Shown here: piece by piece, positions 44,884 through 54,678 of the stretch
Layout of the letters: each line of letters starts with the position of its first letter
Numbering within the stretch: the first letter of the stretch is position 1
NCBI RefSeq assembly: GCF_017471675.1
Contig: NZ_JAFUSK010000092.1
Location: 1 to 64,000 of the forward strand
Source: Pseudobutyrivibrio sp.
GTDB lineage: Bacteria; Bacillota; Clostridia; Lachnospirales; Lachnospiraceae
Reading direction: 5' to 3'
DNA: 64,000 nt
Program-made: the position numbers and the translations under genes
Notes under the pieces: model-generated
Seen by the model: only the letters and a program-made list of their open reading frames with translations
What the model was told of the DNA's origin: nothing
Database searches by the model: none

Positions 44884-46509
44884 ATGAATGTCATGGGATA
44901 CAGCAGAGAAATCCAATTGTTAATTGGAGATATTCAAAAAAATAGGGGAAAAGATCCAAGAGCCATTTTAAAGGCCTGCGACAAGCTATTAACCTTTGGA
45001 AAGAGCTTGAAGGATGATGCCTTAATAGGCTATGCCTATTTTTCAAAGGGTGAAACCTATTATTTGTTGAATGACGCATCTAACTTTTACTCTCAGATGC
45101 TTTCTTGCATGGGTCCTATGGAACATGTTAAGGAATGGGGATATGTTGCCATGGCTAATAATATGCTTGGCATCGTATCTTTAAACCGCGGAAATGCTCC
45201 ATTTGCTCTTGATTATTTCATTAAGGCCATTAGTATTTGTGAGGATTACTCTCTTCCAGATATTGAATGGATGATTCATATGAATCTAGGTTCTTTATAT
45301 CTAAATATAGAAGAATATCAAAAATCTATCTCCCACACAGAAATTGCTCATCGTTATTTGTTAGAGCATAAGGACATAGAAAATTATATAGAAAGCATGA
45401 CTGCCATATTGCTTGGAATGGGTAGAGCTTATTTAAAGCTTGATATGGAAGCTAAGTATCTAGAAGTCGAAAAGCGCCTAAGATTAGACTGTATGCCATT
45501 TATGCAGAAAATTGATAAGGTAGTTATATATTGTTTTTTTGCAAGAGTACATCATGCAATAAACGAAATGGAGGCATGTGAATACTGGATTAATAAAATT
45601 AATAAAAACACCAGTATAAATATGCCTATTTTAGATGTTTTTGACGATTTTTATGACTATCTCCACATGCTTCTTTCTATCGAAAGATATGATGATTTCT
45701 TTAAAGCCTATACAGTTTTAGATGATTTAACAAAGCATACATCTATAAAGAATCTTGAACGGAAGCTTTTGACTTTAAAAATAAGATATTATCGAAAAGT
45801 AGGCCAGATTGAAGAATATAAAATTGCTTCTGTTTTGTACTTTGAGCTTTCAGAATATATGGAACGAGAAAACAGATTAATGGTCAGCAATATGGTCGTT
45901 ATGCGTAATTCGTATATGGAGCTTACACAAATTAACCGAAAAGTAGAGGAAAAGAATACATTCTTGCAAAAACGTTCAGAGACAGACCCACTAACAGGAA
46001 TGTATAATAGACTGAAGCTTAATGAATATAGTGAGGATGCTTTCGCTAAAGCTCTTTTAAATAAGACAAGTATTGCTGTAGAAATTCTTGATATAGATTT
46101 CTTTAAACAGTTTAATGATAACTACGGGCATCAGGCCGGGGATGATTGCATTAAATTTATAGCAGATATGCTCATCAAACTTTCGGCAGATGATGGAATA
46201 TTCGCCGCTAGATATGGTGGTGACGAATTTGTAGTTATATATGAGGGACTCTCCATGGAAATGGTAGAGGCGAAGGCAAATGAATTAAGAGATTTAATTT
46301 ATGATGCAAAAATGGAGCATAAATTCTCCTTAACAGATGATAGAGTGACTATTTCTCAAGGAATCTGCTATGGCATGCCAAGTAATGATGACAGTATGTT
46401 TATGTATCTCCAAAAGGCAGACAATATGCTATATGAGGTTAAGCAGCAAAGCAGAAATGCAATCAAAATTTGCAATGTAGAAGAAAATATTAAAGGGAAG
46501 AAGGATTAA
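44884..46509 (+). CDS. GGDEF diguanylate cyclase with helical-repeat N-terminus
   Basis: The 541-residue protein has a TPR-like helical N-terminal two thirds (about residues 1-355, e.g. YAYFSKGETYYLLND, EWGYVAMANNMLGI), a short coiled coil, and a C-terminal GGDEF domain (SETDPLTGMYNRLKL; DIDFFKQFNDNYGHQAGDDC; RYGGDEFVVIYEG) with the catalytic motif intact. The usual RxxD inhibitory site before it is not seen. No membrane helix. ATG at 44884 is preferred over GTG at 44875, which falls in the ribosome-binding site. Its TAA shares a base with the YhgE start. Confidence 0.92.
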   Translation: MNVMGYSREIQLLIGDIQKNRGKDPRAILKACDKLLTFGKSLKDDALIGYAYFSKGETYYLLNDASNFYSQMLSCMGPMEHVKEWGYVAMANNMLGIVSLNRGNAPFALDYFIKAISICEDYSLPDIEWMIHMNLGSLYLNIEEYQKSISHTEIAHRYLLEHKDIENYIESMTAILLGMGRAYLKLDMEAKYLEVEKRLRLDCMPFMQKIDKVVIYCFFARVHHAINEMEACEYWINKINKNTSINMPILDVFDDFYDYLHMLLSIERYDDFFKAYTVLDDLTKHTSIKNLERKLLTLKIRYYRKVGQIEEYKIASVLYFELSEYMERENRLMVSNMVVMRNSYMELTQINRKVEEKNTFLQKRSETDPLTGMYNRLKLNEYSEDAFAKALLNKTSIAVEILDIDFFKQFNDNYGHQAGDDCIKFIADMLIKLSADDGIFAARYGGDEFVVIYEGLSMEMVEAKANELRDLIYDAKMEHKFSLTDDRVTISQGICYGMPSNDDSMFMYLQKADNMLYEVKQQSRNAIKICNVEENIKGKKD

Positions 46510-48743
46510 TGAAAACCATTAAAAAGATTTTTATCGATGATGTTGTAGGTTTAGTAAAAAACTTTTTTGCATTAGTAATTGTGGTTGGTATTTGCTTTTT
46601 ACCAGCCCTTTATGCATGGTTTAATATCTATTCTAACTGGGACCCATACGGCAATACAGGGGCTCTAAAATTTGCTGCAATTTCTTTAGATAAAGGATAC
46701 ACAGACGAAAATGGTGAATATCATAATCAAGGAGATACTATAATTGAGAATCTTCATGAGAATACAGCTGTTGATTGGCAGTTTGTTAAGTCTGCAGATG
46801 AAGCTATAGAAGGTGTATATAGTGGAAAGTATTATGCAGCAGTAGTTGTAGATAAAGATTTTACCTACAATATGTACAATGTTTTTACAGAAGAAATAGA
46901 TAGACCAACTCTACACTTTTATGAGAATCAAAAGAAAAATCCAGTAGCAACAAAGATTTCTGATACGGTAGTTCAAACCTTACAAAACAATATCAATGTA
47001 GCATTTACAGAGGTAGTTGTTAGTGGGGTATTTTCTAGTGCATCAGATTTTTCCGATGAAATACAAGAACAAGGTGGAGTAGATAAAGTCCTAGAAAAGC
47101 TTAGGGGATTAAGTGGAGATTTAACTCGATATCAAAACACAATCAACACCATAATTGCAAACGATGCAGCATTAAAGTCCAATTTAAACATTGCGAAAAC
47201 AGATGCATCAAATTTAAAAAATCAAGCAGAGCAAAGCGCTAAAGCAATTGGTAATACTGCTGGTGTATCAGGTACTGTTAATACTACCTTAGATAGCTAT
47301 TCTAAGGATATAAGCGAGGCTATGGATATAGTCTACTCAAAATCTCAGGATATGCGAAAAAATATAGATGTATCAAGAGCTACAGAGGATGCAAATAAAA
47401 TGGCATCTACTACAAAACAGTTTTTAATGGATGCATCTGATGTTGAATATAAATTAGCAGTTGTGGCGGCAGGTATTCCTACTGATAAAATAGATACATA
47501 TAAAAACACAGCTATAAATCTATTAGACGGCGTAATAGCAATAAAAACAATTTTAAATCTAGATACCAGTAATGAAATAAGCCAAAGAGAAAGCATAGCT
47601 AAAATAGATGCCACTAACATTAAAGAACAATCCGCAGAGGTAATGTCCAAGGCTGAAAAGAATAAAGAGGCAATTAGTAACATAGATACAAATGCATTAG
47701 TTGCTAATGGTTCAGATCAGTTAAAAAAGGCAATTAATGAAGCCGATGCAAAAACAGTGGCATTTCAGGATGCCTTTAATAATAAGCTAAGACCAGGCGT
47801 TAGCAGTAATATCGCTTCGCTAACTAAAACATTAAATGATACAAATACATTGCTTAATTCAGTAGGTAGTACATTTGGAAATTTAATGGTGATGTTTGAT
47901 GCTATTAATGGTTCCATAGATTGCGCCAACACTAGCCTTGAAAAAACAGGAGAGGCTATTACTTATGTAAATGGTAGATTAATTGATGTTATAAACAATG
48001 TTGAAAAGGCTGGGGAAAGCGAAAAGCTTCAGGTATTAGTTAACGCATTATCAGGTGATCCAGAGGTATATGGCAAGTTTTTCTCTACACCAGTTGATGT
48101 TGTGACAGAGGCTGTTTATCCAATAGAAAACTATGGTTCAGCTGTTGCACCTTTCTATTCAACACTTGCTTTTTGGGTAGGTGCTTTAATTCTTACAGCA
48201 ATTATTAAGGTAACACCAGATAAAAATAGATATCCAAATGCGTCTCAAAGACAGTTATATTTTGGAAGATATGCACTTTACTGGGTACTTGGACAGCTAC
48301 AATCAATAATCATTGTCGCAGGAGACATTTTATTATTACATGTTCAATGTATTCATCCTGGCCTATTCTTCCTTGCAGGTTCATTTATAGCTACTACATT
48401 TACACTTTTGATTTATTCTTTGGTAGTTACATGGGGAGATGCAGGCAAGGCTCTTGCTGTAGTTCTTGTAGTTATACAGATTGCTGGAAGTTCTGGTACA
48501 TATCCTATTGAGTTACTACCAGAGTTTTTCAAGAAGGTATATATTTTCTTCCCATTCCCATACGCAATAAATGCAATCAGGGAATGTTTGTGTGGAATGT
48601 ATGAATTAGATTATCTTAAATATTTAGGAACACTGATTGTATTTATGGGTGTTTCTCTTGTTATAGGATTACTCATAAGAATTCCATTTGAGCCAATTAA
48701 TCATTATATGGAAGAACGTATGGAAGATACTAAGATGATGTAA
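46509..48743 (+). CDS. YhgE/Pip family membrane protein 1
   Basis: YhgE/Pip proteins have one N-terminal and several C-terminal transmembrane helices around a large outside domain; the family includes phage-receptor-like and EsaA-like proteins. Here the 744-residue protein has a first helix at about residues 18-38 ending in YAWFNIYSNWDPYGNTG, the family hallmark, a 500-residue largely helical, Ala/Asn-rich external part, and five or six helices from about residue 550. It starts on the stop of the GGDEF gene (TAATG). Confidence 0.93.
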   Translation: MKTIKKIFIDDVVGLVKNFFALVIVVGICFLPALYAWFNIYSNWDPYGNTGALKFAAISLDKGYTDENGEYHNQGDTIIENLHENTAVDWQFVKSADEAIEGVYSGKYYAAVVVDKDFTYNMYNVFTEEIDRPTLHFYENQKKNPVATKISDTVVQTLQNNINVAFTEVVVSGVFSSASDFSDEIQEQGGVDKVLEKLRGLSGDLTRYQNTINTIIANDAALKSNLNIAKTDASNLKNQAEQSAKAIGNTAGVSGTVNTTLDSYSKDISEAMDIVYSKSQDMRKNIDVSRATEDANKMASTTKQFLMDASDVEYKLAVVAAGIPTDKIDTYKNTAINLLDGVIAIKTILNLDTSNEISQRESIAKIDATNIKEQSAEVMSKAEKNKEAISNIDTNALVANGSDQLKKAINEADAKTVAFQDAFNNKLRPGVSSNIASLTKTLNDTNTLLNSVGSTFGNLMVMFDAINGSIDCANTSLEKTGEAITYVNGRLIDVINNVEKAGESEKLQVLVNALSGDPEVYGKFFSTPVDVVTEAVYPIENYGSAVAPFYSTLAFWVGALILTAIIKVTPDKNRYPNASQRQLYFGRYALYWVLGQLQSIIIVAGDILLLHVQCIHPGLFFLAGSFIATTFTLLIYSLVVTWGDAGKALAVVLVVIQIAGSSGTYPIELLPEFFKKVYIFFPFPYAINAIRECLCGMYELDYLKYLGTLIVFMGVSLVIGLLIRIPFEPINHYMEERMEDTKMM

Positions 48744-48764
48744 ATCATCCTTTAGGAGGCACAC

Positions 48765-49205
48765 ATGGGAAAAGAAAAAGAAATAGTATATGAAAAATTC
48801 TTGGAATTGCAGCAGCAGGTCCATTTAAAAAATCAAAAGAAAATAAGAGTTGGTTTGAAAGTAAACATCCTATTACCACTAGTATTTTTGATAATAAGCT
48901 TTGTATCAGACCGTTCAAAGCTGGTATTCTTAGTACTTTGGATTGTTTCTTTGTTTGGAATAGCATTTTATTTGTTGTATGTGGAATACATGGATTTTAA
49001 GCTTCAGGAGCAGTTAATGGAATTTGGAATAATGGAAAAAGAAGCAGAAGCTCAGGCTTTGATAGGTAATGAAGTAGTTCAGGGAATGGCAGATATTAAT
49101 AATGCTAGGAAGGAAGTTGAAAAGGATATTAAGGACTTTAGAAAAGAATTCAAAAAAGAAATTAAATCCGATATCCGTACAATGGGAGGCAAATTAAAGA
49201 AATGA
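48765..49205 (+). CDS. small membrane protein between two YhgE/Pip genes
   Basis: I do not recognise this 146-residue protein. It has two adjacent hydrophobic helices (about residues 32-50 and 53-72) followed by a charged coiled coil ending in a very basic helix (KDFRKEFKKEIKSDIRT). GGAGG precedes the ATG. Its TGA overlaps the next YhgE start as ATGA, so the two are coupled. It may be an accessory subunit of the YhgE pair. Confidence 0.85.
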   Translation: MGKEKEIVYEKFLELQQQVHLKNQKKIRVGLKVNILLPLVFLIISFVSDRSKLVFLVLWIVSLFGIAFYLLYVEYMDFKLQEQLMEFGIMEKEAEAQALIGNEVVQGMADINNARKEVEKDIKDFRKEFKKEIKSDIRTMGGKLKK

Positions 49206-51370
49206 AAAATATAATAAAAATAATTGCCTCTGACATCAAAAGGTTATCGACAAATGTTGTGGCAATGGTAGTAATAATTGGATTAACAGTTATACCATCT
49301 CTTTATGCCTGGTTTAATATACTATCTAACTGGGATCCTTATGGTGAAAGCGCTACTTCAAATCTACAGGTTGCGGTGGCGTCTTCAGACCAGGGCATCG
49401 TTATTGGAAATATAGAGCTTAACGTTGGTGATATTATTATCAGCAACCTTAAGGAGAACAAGACTATTGGCTGGGTATTTACAGATACAGCTCAGGAAGC
49501 AATTGCAGGTGTGCATTCAGGCGATTATTATGCTGCGCTTGTGATTGATGAAGAATTTAGTGATAACATGATTAGCTTCCTTAGCGGCGATATTGAAAAT
49601 CCAGTTATCACTTATTATGAAAATGAGAAGAAGAATGCCATTGCACCTAAGATAACAGCTAAAGTGAAGACTACTATAGAGCGAGAAGTAGATCATGCTT
49701 TTGTTAGTACTGTGGCACAGGCTTTGCTTAAAGGTGGAGAATACTTTGCTACATTAGATGAAGAAGGCAATATTACAGGTCAGGGAATAGCGAAGCTTGA
49801 GAGATTAGATTCAGATTTAAATGGGGTAATTTCTATTTTAGATTCCTATATTGCCCTAATGGATTCTACGGAGAATATTTCAGAAGCAGGTGCAGCAGTG
49901 TCTAAGACTGCTGATTCTATAACTGAGCTGGCAAAAAGCATGGCAGATAACGCACAAAAGAGTGCCAGTGATGCCAAGCAGGATTTACAAAAAGTAAAAG
50001 GAATAAGCGACGATAAGATAAATGAGCTTAATAAAAAGCTTGATGACGCAGATGCAATAGCAACGGATTTAAATAATAGGCTTGCAAATGTTGATAATAA
50101 AGATTCTGAGAAAGTCAATGACATTGTAACTAAAGTTAATAAGCTAGCAAGTGCCTGGGGAAACAAGGACACACCAGGTACTATTTCAAATGCAATTTAT
50201 ACCTCACCTATTGCAAATGATACTATCAGGCAAAATATAGCTAACACAGACGCCACAGTTGCTAAGCTTCAGGCAGATGCTACACAATTAGGCGAATATG
50301 CAGCTACAGATATTGAAAAGTTTAATAACACAAAGGCAGCACTAGTTCAAGATATAGCTGTAGTGTTGTCAGACACAAGAGATGTAAGGGCTAAATACGA
50401 AAATGAAATATCACCTTTAGAGCAAAGAGCTATTGATTCAGCTGCTAATTCTGTAGCAGAGGTAAAGAAGCTGTTAAACTACAATGCAAATAGCATAGAC
50501 CTTGTTATATCAAGCTTAAAGAGTTATTCATCATTGGCTGATCAATCTAAGGATTCATTGATAAAATCCCGTAACGAAGCTGTTGAAATGGAAAGACAAC
50601 TGTCAGCTTTGATTTCAGATATTAAGAGTATTGGGGATAATGAGGCATATCAGAAGTTTGTAAATCTTTTGCAGACAGACCCAGATTTGCTATCTGAATT
50701 TATAAGTAGTCCAGTTGAGATATCAGATGAGTACGTTTACCCGGTTGAAAATAATGGCTCCATGACAGCACCATTTTATATTGTGCTTTCAATCTGGGTA
50801 GGAGCATTAATAATGTCGACAATTTTAAAGACGGCAGTAAAAGATACTACTGGCATGAGAAATCTAAAGAACTGGCAATGCTTCTTTGGAAGGTTTTTTG
50901 TGACATTTGTAATTGGTCAGTTGCAAACAATTATTACAGTAATGGGAGCATTTTTGTTTGTAGGTATACAGTGTGAGCATCCATTTTATTTTTGGCTGGC
51001 TTGCGCATGGACATCTTTAATTTATTCATTGCTTTTATACTCATTTACCTATTCATTTGGCAATGTAGGAGAGGCTCTCTCTGTAATTCTTATGGTTATT
51101 CAGGTAGCTGGAGCAGGTGGAACCTTCCCTATCGAAGTATTACCAAAGGTGTTCCAGGTATTGTATAAGTTTATGCCATTTAACTATTCAATGAACGCGC
51201 TAAGAGAATGTATTGCTGGATTCTATAAGGATACATATAGAAACTGCATGCTTACATTGATTATTTATGGCATTGTAGCTATTTTTGTAGGTATAGTACT
51301 TTACTATCCTTTTAAAATATTAAATGAGAAAATTGAGAGTAGTAAGGAAAAATCAGGTATTCTGATTTAA
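49202..51370 (+). CDS. YhgE/Pip family membrane protein 2
   Basis: A paralogue of the YhgE protein upstream (722 residues), again with YAWFNILSNWDPYGES after the first helix, a long helical external domain (about residues 40-520) and a C-terminal membrane part beginning near NNGSMTAPFYIVLSIWVGAL and containing QVAGAGGTFPIEVLP, parallel to QIAGSSGTYPIELLP in the first copy. The pair probably arose by duplication and may act as a heteromer. Confidence 0.93.
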   Translation: MKNIIKIIASDIKRLSTNVVAMVVIIGLTVIPSLYAWFNILSNWDPYGESATSNLQVAVASSDQGIVIGNIELNVGDIIISNLKENKTIGWVFTDTAQEAIAGVHSGDYYAALVIDEEFSDNMISFLSGDIENPVITYYENEKKNAIAPKITAKVKTTIEREVDHAFVSTVAQALLKGGEYFATLDEEGNITGQGIAKLERLDSDLNGVISILDSYIALMDSTENISEAGAAVSKTADSITELAKSMADNAQKSASDAKQDLQKVKGISDDKINELNKKLDDADAIATDLNNRLANVDNKDSEKVNDIVTKVNKLASAWGNKDTPGTISNAIYTSPIANDTIRQNIANTDATVAKLQADATQLGEYAATDIEKFNNTKAALVQDIAVVLSDTRDVRAKYENEISPLEQRAIDSAANSVAEVKKLLNYNANSIDLVISSLKSYSSLADQSKDSLIKSRNEAVEMERQLSALISDIKSIGDNEAYQKFVNLLQTDPDLLSEFISSPVEISDEYVYPVENNGSMTAPFYIVLSIWVGALIMSTILKTAVKDTTGMRNLKNWQCFFGRFFVTFVIGQLQTIITVMGAFLFVGIQCEHPFYFWLACAWTSLIYSLLLYSFTYSFGNVGEALSVILMVIQVAGAGGTFPIEVLPKVFQVLYKFMPFNYSMNALRECIAGFYKDTYRNCMLTLIIYGIVAIFVGIVLYYPFKILNEKIESSKEKSGILI

Positions 51371-51372
51371 AT

Positions 51373-51397
51373 AAAAGGCAGGGCAACCTGCCTTTTT
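51373..51397 (+). terminator. terminator after the YhgE operon
   Basis: AAAAGGCAGG (51373-51382) pairs with CCTGCCTTTT (51387-51396) around GCAA, continuing into a T run. Confidence 0.93.
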
Positions 51398-51426
51398 GTA
51401 GTAAAAACAAAAGACAGGAGGTTATT

Positions 51427-52716
51427 ATGCGAGATATTGAATGGGTTAAAGAATCAGTGTTTTATCACATTTATCCACTTGGAGCTTTTGGATGTCCTAG
51501 GGAAAACAAAGGGGAAGAGACCAAAGGACATAGAATACTTAAGCTAATAGATTGGATACCTCATCTAAAGAAAATAGGTATAAACGCCATTTATCTTGGC
51601 CCTATTATGGAATCAGGAACTCATGGTTATGATACATATAATTATTATCAGATTGATAGCCGATTGGGGGATAACGCGGATTTCAAAGAGGTGGTAAAAC
51701 AATGTCATCAAAATGGCATAAAGGTTGTATTAGATGGTGTATTTAATCATGTTGGCAGAGGGCATGAGGCCTTTGTTGATGTATTAAAAAACAGAGAAAA
51801 ATCTAATTATAAGGATTGGATAGCTGGTCTTAATTTAGGTGGTAATAACTGGCATAACGATGGATTATCCTATGAATGTTGGTCTGGTGCAGAAGAATTA
51901 GTAAAATTGAATCACTGGTGTGAAGCTGTGGATAACCATATTTTAAATGCAGTAGGCATGTGGATAGATGAGTTTGATATAGATGGCCTAAGATTAGATG
52001 CTGCGGATTGCATAGAAAGAGGATTTTTTAAGCGATTAAAATCCTTTACAGAGCAGAAAAAATCAAGTTTTTGGCTTATGGGCGAGATTATTCATGGTGA
52101 TTATAATATCTATGTGAATGAAGAAATGCTTGATGCTGTAACTAATTATGAATGCTGGAAAGGTATATATTCAAGTCATAATGACCACAATTATTTTGAG
52201 ATTAACTATGCAATGAAGCGTCAGTGGGGACAGGGCGGATTGTATAGTGGAAAATATCTGTATAATTTTGTGGATAATCATGATGTAAATAGAATAGCTA
52301 CTTTACTTAAGGATAAAGAAAATATATTCCCTACATATACATTATTATTCACTATGCCAGGAATTCCATCAATTTATTATGGTAGTGAATTTGGAATCGA
52401 AGGAGATAAAAATGCAGGTGATGGAGACTATGCCCTAAGGCCAGAACTTGAGCCCGAAAAGCTAAATAACCCTGATCTAATTGACCATATCAAAACCTTA
52501 GCAGACATAAGGAAAGATTTAAATCCATTAAAAGAAGGAATATATGAGGAAGTCCAGGTAAGAAATGAAACATTGGTATTTGCAAGGGTGTTAGGTGACG
52601 AATATGTAATAGTTGCGTTGAATAATACCCCAGAAAAAAAGCCCCTAAGCTTTGACTATAGAGGCCAGCATTACGATATTGAATTAGCACCACATGGAAG
52701 TAAAATATTGAAATAA
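51427..52716 (+). CDS. GH13 alpha-amylase family glycosidase
   Basis: GH13 enzymes cleave or transfer alpha-glucosidic bonds. The 429-residue, signal-less protein has the four conserved regions: DGVFNHVG, GLRLDAADC (nucleophile Asp), MGEIIHGD (acid/base Glu) and FVDNHDVNR. The absence of a leader and its short form suggest intracellular maltodextrin or cyclodextrin degradation. CAGGAGG precedes the ATG. Its stop directly abuts the stop of the convergent acetyltransferase. A glgB lies 9 kb further on. Confidence 0.93.
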   Translation: MRDIEWVKESVFYHIYPLGAFGCPRENKGEETKGHRILKLIDWIPHLKKIGINAIYLGPIMESGTHGYDTYNYYQIDSRLGDNADFKEVVKQCHQNGIKVVLDGVFNHVGRGHEAFVDVLKNREKSNYKDWIAGLNLGGNNWHNDGLSYECWSGAEELVKLNHWCEAVDNHILNAVGMWIDEFDIDGLRLDAADCIERGFFKRLKSFTEQKKSSFWLMGEIIHGDYNIYVNEEMLDAVTNYECWKGIYSSHNDHNYFEINYAMKRQWGQGGLYSGKYLYNFVDNHDVNRIATLLKDKENIFPTYTLLFTMPGIPSIYYGSEFGIEGDKNAGDGDYALRPELEPEKLNNPDLIDHIKTLADIRKDLNPLKEGIYEEVQVRNETLVFARVLGDEYVIVALNNTPEKKPLSFDYRGQHYDIELAPHGSKILK

Positions 52717-53265
52717 TTAGTTGTCAGCCAGATAGGCGTACATGCAATGATCAAGGCGTTCTCCGTTTATAATGATTTTATCACGGAGGATGCCTTCATA
52801 TTTGAAGCCTAATTTTTCCACCATGTGTATGGAAGGATTATTATCAGGCAATATAAGTGCTTCAAACCTATGTATACCAAGCTCTTTTGCAATAAGAGGG
52901 ATTGTAGCCTTTATTGCTTCACTACAATATCCCCTATTTACATGGTTTCTGTCCATCTTATAACCAATAGTACAGCTTTCATATATTGGACGTACAATAT
53001 TTCTGTAGCTAACAGTTCCTATAATCTCAGTAGGATTGTTTTTATCAAAAATCCAATATCTAATCATAATAAGTTTTAGAATATTTTTGTGTTCAAAATC
53101 CAATATTTTTTTCTGATGACCTAGAGTGTAAAAATCATCGCCTATTACAGGTTCATATTTTTCAAAAATATCCCTATTTCGTTGATAAAAGCTTAATACC
53201 ATAGAAGCAGCTTCAGAACCTAGAACTTTAAGAACTAACCTGTCAGTAGTAACCTCAAATTTCAT
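52717..53265 (-). CDS. GNAT acetyltransferase, RimJ/RimL type
   Basis: GNAT enzymes move an acetyl group from acetyl-CoA to an amine. The 182-residue protein starts with the RimJ-like TTDRLVLKVL, has SCTIGYKMDRNHVNRGYCSEAI (acetyl-CoA-binding region, in two parts, about residues 96-117), and NPSIHMVEKLGFKYEGILRD near the C-terminus. The substrate (ribosomal protein or antibiotic) is unknown. GGGGGA lies before the ATG. It is minus-strand, between plus-strand genes. Confidence 0.9.
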   Translation of the reverse strand: MKFEVTTDRLVLKVLGSEAASMVLSFYQRNRDIFEKYEPVIGDDFYTLGHQKKILDFEHKNILKLIMIRYWIFDKNNPTEIIGTVSYRNIVRPIYESCTIGYKMDRNHVNRGYCSEAIKATIPLIAKELGIHRFEALILPDNNPSIHMVEKLGFKYEGILRDKIIINGERLDHCMYAYLADN

Positions 53266-53285
53266 ATCAATCCCCCGTTTGGTTT

Positions 53286-53981
53286 TTAATCCACACCTCT
53301 AAGATTAGTATTAGGGATGTATGGTTTTAATATATCTACAAACTCATTAAGAGTTTTTATACTGTGACTAGAGAAAATTGGATTGATAACCTGCTCAGAT
53401 TCCTTATAGCTTTGGATATAATAGGCTTTTGCCCCGGCAAGCCATTGTCCGATGGATTGCATATCATCCTTAGAGTGGCATTCCTTCATTACCGTAGTCC
53501 TAAATTCATAATCTATCTTACCTTGCATAAGAATAGAAATTGATGATTCAATAGGCTTAATATCGAAGTTAGTCATGCAAGCAATATCATTGTACTTAGT
53601 TTTAGATGTTTTTATATCCATTGCTATGTAATCTACCAACCTGTTATCTATTAAATATTTTAGCATATCAGGATTAGTTCCGTTAGAATCAAGCTTAACT
53701 AAAAGACCTAAATCCTTTATTTGTTTAATAAAATCAGGTAAATCCTTATGAAGTGTAGGCTCCCCGCCAGTGATACAAACTCCATCTAGAATCTTACTTT
53801 TGGAAGTCAGATGCTCAAATATTTCATCCAAACTATAAGCAAAGGCATCCTTAGGGGGAAAAACCAATTCGCTGTTGTGGCAAAAAGGACATCTAAAATT
53901 ACAACCGCCGGTAAATATTGTTGAAGCAACTTTGCCTGGAAAGTCTAAAAGAGTAGTTTTTTGTAGACCAAGAATAAGCAT
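53286..53981 (-). CDS. nrdG: anaerobic ribonucleotide reductase-activating protein (radical SAM, NrdG type)
   Basis: These radical SAM enzymes generate the glycyl radical of class III ribonucleotide reductase. The 231-residue product (ATG at 53981, 8 bases after AAAAGGG; an ATG two codons earlier is too close to the box) has GGCNFRCPFCHNSELV with the Cys-x3-Cys-x2-Cys cluster motif, CITGGEPTLH (SAM) and VKLDSNGTNPD. It fits the NrdG2 subfamily. No nrdD is in the window, so the partner is unconfirmed. Confidence 0.88.
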   Translation of the reverse strand: MLILGLQKTTLLDFPGKVASTIFTGGCNFRCPFCHNSELVFPPKDAFAYSLDEIFEHLTSKSKILDGVCITGGEPTLHKDLPDFIKQIKDLGLLVKLDSNGTNPDMLKYLIDNRLVDYIAMDIKTSKTKYNDIACMTNFDIKPIESSISILMQGKIDYEFRTTVMKECHSKDDMQSIGQWLAGAKAYYIQSYKESEQVINPIFSSHSIKTLNEFVDILKPYIPNTNLRGVD

Positions 53982-54087
53982 AAACATTCCCTTTTCTATC
54001 TAAAAGTGTTATAAATAAAATAGCAAAAATTAGGTTTAAATGCTATTTTTCCTAGTAAAAGTATATCAAAACAGGAGGGGAAAATCC

Positions 54088-54627
54088 ATGATGTCAAAAG
54101 AGGAGCGTGAAGAAAAGCGACTAGCTAAATTGCAGGAAAAAGAAGAGAAAAAAAATCTTAAAATATACGAAAAATACATGGAACAGGCTTTAAAAGAGGC
54201 TAAAAGAGCTTATGATATAAATGAAGTACCTATTGGATGTGTAATAGTTCAGGATGACAAAATCATCGCAAGAGGGTATAATCGCAGAAACACCGATAAA
54301 AGTGTACTGGCTCATGCAGAGATTGCCGCTATCTCCGAAGCATGTAAAAAAACAGGAGATTGGCGATTAGAGGATTGTACACTTTATGTAACCCTTGAGC
54401 CATGTCAGATGTGTGCAGGCGCCATTGTACAAGCAAGAATTCCTAAGGTAGTTGTTGGTGCAATGAATCCTAAGGCAGGCTGTGCAGGTTCAATTATCAA
54501 TATTCTTCAGATGCAGCAGTTTAATCATCAATGTGAGGTTGAAAGAGGCATATTAGGAGAAAGATGTACAGAAATGATGACAAAATTTTTCGAAGAGCTT
54601 AGGGAACAGAAAAATCAAGTAATGTAA
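54088..54627 (+). CDS. tadA: tRNA-specific adenosine deaminase TadA
   Basis: TadA converts A34 to inosine in tRNA-Arg(ACG). The 179-residue enzyme has the zinc/catalytic HAEIAAI, and PCQMCAGAI, plus VPIGCVIV near residue 50. It carries an N-terminal charged extension of about 28 residues (SKEEREEKRLAKLQEKEEKK), beyond the usual start at KYMEQALKEA. GGAGGGG precedes the ATG. It is followed by the SRP RNA. Confidence 0.95.
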   Translation: MMSKEEREEKRLAKLQEKEEKKNLKIYEKYMEQALKEAKRAYDINEVPIGCVIVQDDKIIARGYNRRNTDKSVLAHAEIAAISEACKKTGDWRLEDCTLYVTLEPCQMCAGAIVQARIPKVVVGAMNPKAGCAGSIINILQMQQFNHQCEVERGILGERCTEMMTKFFEELREQKNQVM

Positions 54628-54641
54628 AATAGGCAATATTA

Positions 54642-54671
54642 TTGACAAAGGAGTCCTTGTTATCATAAAAT
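54642..54671 (+). promoter_or_regulatory. SRP RNA promoter with inverted repeat across the -10
   Basis: Perfect TTGACA (54642-54647), an 18-base spacer and TAAAAT (54666-54671). A perfect 9-base inverted repeat GGAGTCCTT (54650-54658) and AAGGACTCC (54672-54680) brackets the -10 box. Confidence 0.75.
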
Positions 54672-54678
54672 AAGGACT

